Shown here: one piece after another, positions 16,122 through 20,819 of the stretch
How the letters are laid out: the number at the start of each line of letters is the position of its first letter
How positions within the stretch are numbered: position 1 is the first letter of the stretch
Assembly: GCA_003447595.1 (NCBI GenBank)
Contig: DLYT01000012.1
Span: 1-20,819, forward strand
From: Porphyromonadaceae bacterium
GTDB taxonomy: Bacteria; Bacteroidota; Bacteroidia; Bacteroidales; CAMTPD01
DNA: 20,819 nt
Direction of reading: 5' to 3'
Notes under the pieces: model-generated
What the model saw: only the letters and a program-made list of their open reading frames with translations
What the model was told of the DNA's origin: nothing
Database searches by the model: none
Position numbers and translations under genes: made by a program

Positions 16122-16778
16122 TTATTTGCCAATTATATCCTGAAGATTACGCCCATCTGCTGCAACAAATTTAAATCCAATTCGCATATTCTCATAATTA
16201 CTAAGAAGTTTGCTTACTCCTTGAATTGATTCGGACTGAATATTATTGGTAATTTTCTTGATAAAAGTAAGTAATCCATCTGCATGAAAATAGAAGTTGA
16301 TATTAGTCGCTAATACTTCTACATTAATTTTGATAGGTACAGAACGATCTGTCTTAAGTATTAATTCTTGATTATCCTTATTATAACTATAGTGCCCTGT
16401 AAATTCTTTTGCTTCTGTTTTTACTAAAAAGGAAGAATCGGATTTGAATGTAATACGCATCATGTCCGGCTTTATTCCAATCTTATTTAATTGCTCATTT
16501 ATTTTACCGTCGATCGTATTTTCCAAGACATTAGACCCTATATTTGCTAATTGATTGGTTGATTTTAGATCAACGGTGGCTCCTTTATAAATCCATTCAC
16601 CTGCAATATTAAACTTAACGTAATTGCCCGCTACATTCTCAAGTACACCTTGTACCTTATCCTTAATTTTCCCTTTGCCCAATGCATCTAAAATAGTTTG
16701 AGCTGAAATAATTTGTGTAAAAGCACTTGCAAACAAGATTATGACCATCAATCCAAGTTTGCTCTTTGAGTTATTCAT
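16122..16778 (-). CDS. DUF4923-family secreted protein
   Basis: A 218-residue protein of a Bacteroidales family without known function. Residues 1-26 are a Sec signal peptide (hydrophobic LMVIILFASAFTQIISA, cleavage before QT). The mature part has the family features: AGEWIYKGATVDLKS, a central IGIKPDMMRITF-KSDSSF strand region, GHYSYNKDNQELIL, and the end YENMRIGFKFVAA. No lipobox, membrane segment or catalytic motif is seen. The predicted lipocalin-like beta content could suit ligand binding, but that is only a guess. It has its own promoter-like element at 16825-16832. Confidence 0.85.
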   Translation of the reverse strand: MNNSKSKLGLMVIILFASAFTQIISAQTILDALGKGKIKDKVQGVLENVAGNYVKFNIAGEWIYKGATVDLKSTNQLANIGSNVLENTIDGKINEQLNKIGIKPDMMRITFKSDSSFLVKTEAKEFTGHYSYNKDNQELILKTDRSVPIKINVEVLATNINFYFHADGLLTFIKKITNNIQSESIQGVSKLLSNYENMRIGFKFVAADGRNLQDIIGK

Positions 16779-16824
16779 GTTTTATTATTAAAGATTTAAC
16801 GATTTATAATCATAAAAAAGAAAG

Positions 16825-16832
16825 CAAAGATA
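16825..16832 (-). promoter_or_regulatory. -7 promoter element of the DUF4923 gene
   Basis: On the minus strand this reads TATCTTTG, an exact match to the Bacteroidota -7 consensus TAnnTTTG, 46 nt upstream of the ATG at 16778. No matching TTTG -33 box is seen at 19-21 bp. Confidence 0.5.
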
Positions 16833-16860
16833 TATAAGAAAACTAATCGGCCTTACTTCT

Positions 16861-17631
16861 TTACAAGATATTATTTTTCAAAGCATAATAAAGAGCCTCA
16901 TTCATATTTTGAACTGATAGCTTCTTCATTATATTCTTCTTATGGTATTTAATCATATTAATATCTAAGCCGGTTTGCTTTACGATTGTATTTTCTCTGG
17001 CTCCTTTACTTATAAGATCCAAGATATGCAACTCTATATCTTTGAGCCTTTTTCGTTCTTGAAGCACAAGCTTATTTGTATATTCATCATAAACGTAACA
17101 CTTTTGTTTTGTAAAGAAATGAATTTCAAACTTTCGTTTAAATTTATCTTCTGATTTTCGAATATAGCTCAGAAAAAAATTAGGTTTATCTTTGATAAAA
17201 CCTATCGGAATCATTTTACAATCTAAATGGATTAATGATCCATCTTTATGATAAATCCGGTAATTAAAATGAACTGTATAGTCACTTAATTTTTCTTCAT
17301 ACAATGATGAAAGCTTATTTGACGCTAAACTAACCTTTAGCTCATTAATAACCTCTAAATCTTGAGGATAAATAATTTGATGCAAAAAAGAAAAACCCTC
17401 AGCATAAACATCGGCTTCTGTATATCCAGATAACTCCATATATGAAGGTGACATATAATAGAGATTATAATCATTAAATCCGGTTATATGCATCGGTGAA
17501 TTAAAGACTTTTCCAACGATCATACTTCCATGTAGGATCTCCATCATATAATGCAGTCTGGTTTGCTTATCGCCATCGCACTCCTTAATTTCTTCTAGAT
17601 AATGTCTAAAATATTTTTTCACATGTTCCAT
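16861..17631 (-). CDS. PAS domain and LuxR-type HTH transcriptional regulator
   Basis: A 256-residue predicted cytoplasmic regulator. Residues about 55-158 look like a PAS fold: LYYMSPSYMELSGYTEADV, then a PQDLEVI turn, FNYRIYHKDGSLIHLDCKMI, and FFLSYIRK. Residues about 195-256 form a LuxR-type HTH (ERKRLKDIELHILDLISKGA, a recognition region INMIKYHKKNIMKKL, and EALYYALKNNIL). The ligand of the PAS domain cannot be read. It lies 13 bp after a paralogous regulator and is probably co-transcribed with it. The shared C-terminal pattern (EALYYALKNNIL here, EAIYYAYKKGLI there) points to a duplication. Targets are unknown. Confidence 0.87.
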   Translation of the reverse strand: MEHVKKYFRHYLEEIKECDGDKQTRLHYMMEILHGSMIVGKVFNSPMHITGFNDYNLYYMSPSYMELSGYTEADVYAEGFSFLHQIIYPQDLEVINELKVSLASNKLSSLYEEKLSDYTVHFNYRIYHKDGSLIHLDCKMIPIGFIKDKPNFFLSYIRKSEDKFKRKFEIHFFTKQKCYVYDEYTNKLVLQERKRLKDIELHILDLISKGARENTIVKQTGLDINMIKYHKKNIMKKLSVQNMNEALYYALKNNIL

Positions 17632-17644
17632 TTCTTAATAATCT

Positions 17645-18379
17645 CTAGATAAGACCTTTCTTATATGCATAATAAATAGCTTCTGCTAATGTTTTCACTT
17701 GAATCTTATCCATTAATGCTACTTTTTGTCGTTTTAAATTAGCCAATGTAACTCCCAGCTCTATTGCTATCTCTTGTTCTTTTTTACCTTCTCCTGAAAA
17801 TCGTAGAATATTAATATCATCAGAGGTCAAATCTTGTTTATTCTCCTTGACAAACCGTCTATAAATTCTAGAATAAATATAGGTTTTATTTTCAATCACT
17901 TTATCAAGAAGTAAAATAGGCTTTCCTATATAATTCGTTCTTTCAATAAAACAAAGAGTAGAAATTAGACAACCATTACGATCATAAATCTGTGGATAGA
18001 TTTTCACAACGTATCCATTATCAAAGCTCACCATTGAAATACTCCCAACAATTGAGAAACAGATCAATCTATCTTTCTTTTCTGTTCGTTCCAACATATA
18101 CGAATTAATGACCTTTATATATTGATTGATTATATGCACATCTTCTTCTGAGAAAAAAGATGTTATATCATTCATTTCTTCAGCTTTAGAACCAAAAACA
18201 ACATGCAAATCAGGATCATAGTTATAATAATGGATCTTTTGATCTCGGTGACTGAATAAGATTGCTGCTTTTTGTTCCATATAAGCTATTCCTTGAGATC
18301 GACACTTAAAAGCCTCAATTAGAATAGTTGGTTTTGATTTGAAGTCTTGATCTTTTATTAACAAATTAGATAATATCAT
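17645..18379 (-). CDS. LuxR-type HTH transcriptional regulator, paralogue of the next gene
   Basis: A 244-residue protein with a C-terminal LuxR-type HTH (about 180-244: LTSDDINILRFSGEGKKEQE, IAIELGVTLANLKRQKVALM, EAIYYAYKKGLI). The N-terminal 175 residues have a mixed alpha/beta look with a segment VVKIYPQIYDRNGCLISTLC that resembles the late strands of a PAS-like sensor, but the match is weaker than in the neighbour. It is the first gene of a two-gene operon and has a good promoter at 18418-18449. It is divergent from the DJ-1/PfpI gene, which may be one of its targets. Confidence 0.83.
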   Translation of the reverse strand: MILSNLLIKDQDFKSKPTILIEAFKCRSQGIAYMEQKAAILFSHRDQKIHYYNYDPDLHVVFGSKAEEMNDITSFFSEEDVHIINQYIKVINSYMLERTEKKDRLICFSIVGSISMVSFDNGYVVKIYPQIYDRNGCLISTLCFIERTNYIGKPILLLDKVIENKTYIYSRIYRRFVKENKQDLTSDDINILRFSGEGKKEQEIAIELGVTLANLKRQKVALMDKIQVKTLAEAIYYAYKKGLI

Positions 18380-18417
18380 TTTTACTCTTGCAAAGATTTA
18401 GTACTATGTGAATAAAA

Positions 18418-18449
18418 CAAATATAGCCAACACGTAAACAATTTACAAT
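18418..18449 (-). promoter_or_regulatory. Bacteroidota-type promoter of the LuxR operon
   Basis: On the minus strand, TATATTTG (18425-18418) matches the -7 consensus TAnnTTTG exactly, and ATTG (18449-18446) matches three of four bases of the -33 TTTG box, with 20 bp between them. The start codon at 18379 is about 38 nt downstream of the -7 element. Confidence 0.6.
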
Positions 18450-18803
18450 TTTAACATTAAGCTTATTTTCTATTGCACACCCTAAAATAAATTGATTTTA
18501 AAATAGCCGGAACAACTACAAGGAATATACTAAACTAATATACAGCAAATTGAAAATGATCATATTATTTACACCACAACATTTACCGAAAAAAACAAGA
18601 TATATACTACCTTAAAATTTTTCACTAAACGCATATTTATCTAAGATATATCATATTATTTGTGCATCTCAAAAACACTGACTGGGATAAATCCTTTAAA
18701 ATTTAACGTCACAATATTTCTATTTAACGAGACATTAAAAACTAGAAAGATAAAAAAGATGTTATAAGAAATATAATCTAGTCTATTACGAATATTATCT
18801 GTC
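18450..18803. other. Rest of the divergent LuxR-DJ-1 spacer
   Basis: AT-rich and without a gene. The only pattern noted is a direct repeat ATTTAACG at 18701-18708 and 18722-18729, 21 bp apart (two helical turns), about 75 bp before the DJ-1/PfpI start codon. It could bind a dimeric activator on one DNA face. No TAnnTTTG element for the rightward gene was found. Confidence 0.35.
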
Positions 18804-19487
18804 ATGAAAAAAAGAGTTTTATTTGTTTTATCCTCTCATTCGGAGTTTGGAAATACAGGAGAGAAAACAGGCTGGTGGATGAGTGAAGCTGCACATCCCT
18901 GGAAAGTTCTATCTCAAATGGGATATATTGTTGATTTTGTAAGCCCTAAAGGAGGAGAGGCTCCTGTTACAGGAACAGACATGAATGATCCCGTAAACTA
19001 TGAGTTTATGAATGACCCCGTGATTGCAGACAAACTAAAAACCACATTGAAGCCGGGAGAAGTAATTCCGAATAAATACAGTGCAATCCTCTATGTAGGT
19101 GGTCACGGCGCTGTATATGATTTCCCAGACAATAAGGAAATAGCACGAATTGCAGCTCATATTTATGAAAAGGGAGGTATTGTTGCCGCTGTATGCCATG
19201 GCCCTTCGGGGTTATTGAATATCCGACTTAGCGATGGCGAATACTTGATTCATGGTAGACATGTAACGGGATTTAGCGACAGCGAGGAGCGTGAAATTAA
19301 GCGATGTAATGATGTCCCATTCTTACTTCAATGCGAATTGATGTTTAGAGGCGCTCATTATCATATCGCAGAAAATTGGGCAGAAAACATCCAAGTAGAT
19401 GGACGTTTAGTCACTGGTCAGAACCCTCAATCTGCAAAAGGTGTTGGAGAAGCTATTCTTGCCTTACTCGAAAAACTGCAATTGTAG
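18804..19487 (+). CDS. DJ-1/PfpI-superfamily protein, Hsp31-like class I glutamine amidotransferase fold
   Basis: A 227-residue cytosolic protein of the short Hsp31-like subfamily (the group with yeast Hsp31 and related glyoxalase III enzymes), distinct from the longer HchA type also present in this window. The key residues are present: Glu28 in TGWWMSEAAHPW, the YVGGHGAVYDFP motif at 97-108, and nucleophile Cys131 with His132 in AAVCHGPSGLL. The segment GRHVTGFSDSEE follows, as usual in this group. It probably acts on methylglyoxal or other reactive carbonyls; chaperone or protein-repair roles are also proposed in the family. Monocistronic, divergent from the two LuxR-type regulators and convergent with the AraC gene. 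Confidence 0.92.
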   Translation: MKKRVLFVLSSHSEFGNTGEKTGWWMSEAAHPWKVLSQMGYIVDFVSPKGGEAPVTGTDMNDPVNYEFMNDPVIADKLKTTLKPGEVIPNKYSAILYVGGHGAVYDFPDNKEIARIAAHIYEKGGIVAAVCHGPSGLLNIRLSDGEYLIHGRHVTGFSDSEEREIKRCNDVPFLLQCELMFRGAHYHIAENWAENIQVDGRLVTGQNPQSAKGVGEAILALLEKLQL

Positions 19488-19503
19488 GTTTGTATATATA
19501 AGG

Positions 19504-19551
19504 AAATAAGAAATCGACAACTAGGTTATACTGATTGTCGATTTCTTATTT
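19504..19551. terminator. Bidirectional terminator overlapping the 3' end of the AraC gene
   Basis: A perfect 17-bp stem (19504-19520 with 19535-19551) has a 14-nt loop and A/T-runs at both ends. The right arm lies wholly inside the AraC coding region and the AraC stop codon (19526-19528) falls in the loop, so the regulator's last codons also encode the terminator arm. Confidence 0.85.
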
Positions 19552-20434
19552 TATCACGATACTGCATCGGTGATACTCCCATAGCTTTTTTAAACATTCG
19601 CGAAAAATAGAAGCTATCGGTAATTCCGATTTTAAAGCATATCTGATTGATTTGCATTGTCGGATCCTCTAGCAACTTACATGCTTCATCAACTCTTATC
19701 TTATTTAAGTATTTCACTGGCGAACAACCTTGTTCTTTTGTGAATACAGATGAGAAATACGATGTCGAGTATCCCACATGATCGGCGATATCTTCAAGTG
19801 TAATATGTCGCTCTATATTTTCATTCATATAATGTATTGCAGCTGCTGTGATTGATTGTTCTCCTGTATTATTCCCAACCAGACTACGGTAACTAGGCAA
19901 GTATTTAAGAGAACCCAAGAAATTAAAGAATACACAAGTCGAATAATAAAGGTTGTCTCGGTTTTGAGCCGGACGTAATAAATTGAAAATCTCTTCAAAT
20001 AAACTAATACGTCCTTGTATGCGCGAATATACTCCGGGTTTTATTGGTGTAGGAACAGCCTGTCCTTTTGCATAATGAGAGGCAAGCTTCCCTCTAAAAT
20101 GGATCCAGTAAATAGACCATGGATTATCTTCACTACTCCCATAAGAATGACTGATACCTGCCGGTAGTATAAAGTAATTGTCTCGCTCTACTTTGTGGCG
20201 TTTTCCTTCTATTTCAAACCACCCATTCCCCTCTACACAATAAATGAATACATATTCTTGTATGGGTTCAATTCTATTGCGATAGTGCTGCTTGGCTACA
20301 GGATAATAACCTATGTCTGTAATAAAAAGGACCGATGAAACCGGATGCTTTTCCAATTCAGATATAGTTTCTTGAGGTAGTACGATCGAGCGTTCTCCTA
20401 CAAAACCACTGCTTTTATTATCTACAACATTCAT
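19526..20434 (-). CDS. AraC-family transcriptional regulator with cupin sensor domain
   Basis: A 302-residue regulator. The N-terminal AraC-binding cupin (about 35-165) shows QEYVFIYCVEGNGWFEIEG, DNYFILPAGISHSY and WSIYWIHFRG, the pattern of sugar-sensing members. The C-terminal double HTH (about 205-298) shows HITLEDIADHVGYSTSYFSS and a second element INQICFKIGITDSFYFSRMF, ending in the classical KKAMGVSPMQYR. It is divergent from the DUF5107 gene across a 152-bp spacer, the usual arrangement for a local carbohydrate-responsive activator. Effector unknown. Confidence 0.95.
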   Translation of the reverse strand: MNVVDNKSSGFVGERSIVLPQETISELEKHPVSSVLFITDIGYYPVAKQHYRNRIEPIQEYVFIYCVEGNGWFEIEGKRHKVERDNYFILPAGISHSYGSSEDNPWSIYWIHFRGKLASHYAKGQAVPTPIKPGVYSRIQGRISLFEEIFNLLRPAQNRDNLYYSTCVFFNFLGSLKYLPSYRSLVGNNTGEQSITAAAIHYMNENIERHITLEDIADHVGYSTSYFSSVFTKEQGCSPVKYLNKIRVDEACKLLEDPTMQINQICFKIGITDSFYFSRMFKKAMGVSPMQYRDKIRNRQSV

Positions 20435-20586
20435 ACACTTAGGTTATCGCTGATTTTGAGATATAAATATACACTATTTTACTTCAAAAAATAAGATTAT
20501 CCATCTGTATACTTAAAAAGTCTATTTCACACCAGTCTTTATAAAGCTTATTTTGCATTTAGAATAAACACATATAAAATAATACC
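20435..20586. promoter_or_regulatory. Divergent AraC-DUF5107 control region
   Basis: A 152-bp AT-rich spacer between two divergent start codons, where both promoters and the AraC binding sites must lie. A short palindrome CTTTATAAAG is at 20537-20546. No exact TAnnTTTG element was found in either direction. Confidence 0.35.
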
Positions 20587-20819
20587 ATGAACAATCAAGT
20601 TAGCATACATGAGGAGGTTGTAGAAATCCTTACTTATAAAACCGACAAACCTGAGATATTGCCAATGTTTCTCGAAAAAAGAGTATACCAAGGCAGCAGC
20701 GGTGTAGTATACCCCTACCCCGTTATTGAAAAGATTGAAGACACGCCAGAGCTTCAACCGTATAAAGCCATTTTCATTGAGAATAAATATATCAAGGTGA
20801 TGATCCTACCCGAACTGGG
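20587..20819 (+). CDS. DUF5107-domain protein (5' part only)
   Basis: The first 77 codons of a gene that continues past the window. The N-terminus matches the start of large Bacteroidales proteins with a DUF5107 domain, usually about 1100 residues with TPR repeats behind the domain. Recognisable parts are MFLEKRVYQGSSGVVYP (residues 27-43), PVIEKI, and YIKVMILPEL just before the window edge. These proteins occur near glycoside hydrolase genes and have a galactose-mutarotase-like fold; their activity is not established. The divergent AraC gene probably controls it. An open frame on the opposite strand here is only its antisense shadow. Confidence 0.82.
   Translation, partial: MNNQVSIHEEVVEILTYKTDKPEILPMFLEKRVYQGSSGVVYPYPVIEKIEDTPELQPYKAIFIENKYIKVMILPEL

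Noticed and set aside
20548..20757. A 69-codon minus-strand frame at the right end
   Set aside because: It overlaps the beginning of the DUF5107 gene, whose N-terminal sequence is recognisable; the frame is its shadow.

Overview
The window comes from a low-GC member of the Bacteroidota, most likely order Bacteroidales. The evidence is a SusC/SusD pair, a FecR/ECF-sigma pair, lipoproteins with acidic residues behind the lipobox cysteine, a DUF4923 protein, a DUF5107 protein, and promoters of the TAnnTTTG type. Genus cannot be fixed from the sequence; the AT-richness would suit Dysgonomonas or a low-GC Bacteroides.

Left part (1-8974, all minus strand): a compact polysaccharide-utilisation locus read right to left as ECF sigma factor, FecR-type anti-sigma factor, SusC-like TonB-dependent transporter with an N-terminal STN signalling domain, SusD-like lipoprotein, a small second surface lipoprotein, and a GH3 beta-glycosidase cut by the window edge. 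The expected logic is that ligand binding at the SusC STN domain is passed to FecR, which frees the sigma factor to transcribe the uptake genes. Two hairpins lie in the gaps fecR-susC and lipoprotein-GH3, and a 16-bp palindrome lies just upstream of the sigma gene.

Middle left (8975-12246): an accessory-looking stretch. A 780-bp gene-poor region holds what looks like a decayed minus-strand coding sequence. It is followed by a tandem pair of papain-family (C1A) proteins. The second has an intact Cys/His/Asn triad and two C-terminal copies of a roughly 75-residue module. The first is a full-length sister of the protease part in which all three catalytic residues are replaced (Ser, Leu, Thr). 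Neither has a signal peptide. A strong terminator closes the pair. This protease/pseudoprotease pair is the least explained part of the window.

Middle right (12331-16778): housekeeping and stress genes. These are a lipocalin, exonuclease III with a downstream FKBP-type prolyl isomerase, a convergent Hsp31/HchA-type glyoxalase III, a small amidase_3 enzyme without signal peptide, and a secreted DUF4923 protein. Convergent gene pairs share clear bidirectional terminators.

Right part (16861-20819): two adjacent, paralogous LuxR-type regulators (one with a recognisable PAS domain), a divergent second DJ-1/PfpI-superfamily protein of a different subfamily from HchA, then an AraC-type regulator whose last codons lie inside the terminator shared with its neighbour. 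The AraC gene is divergent from the start of a DUF5107 gene that runs off the window, which it probably controls.
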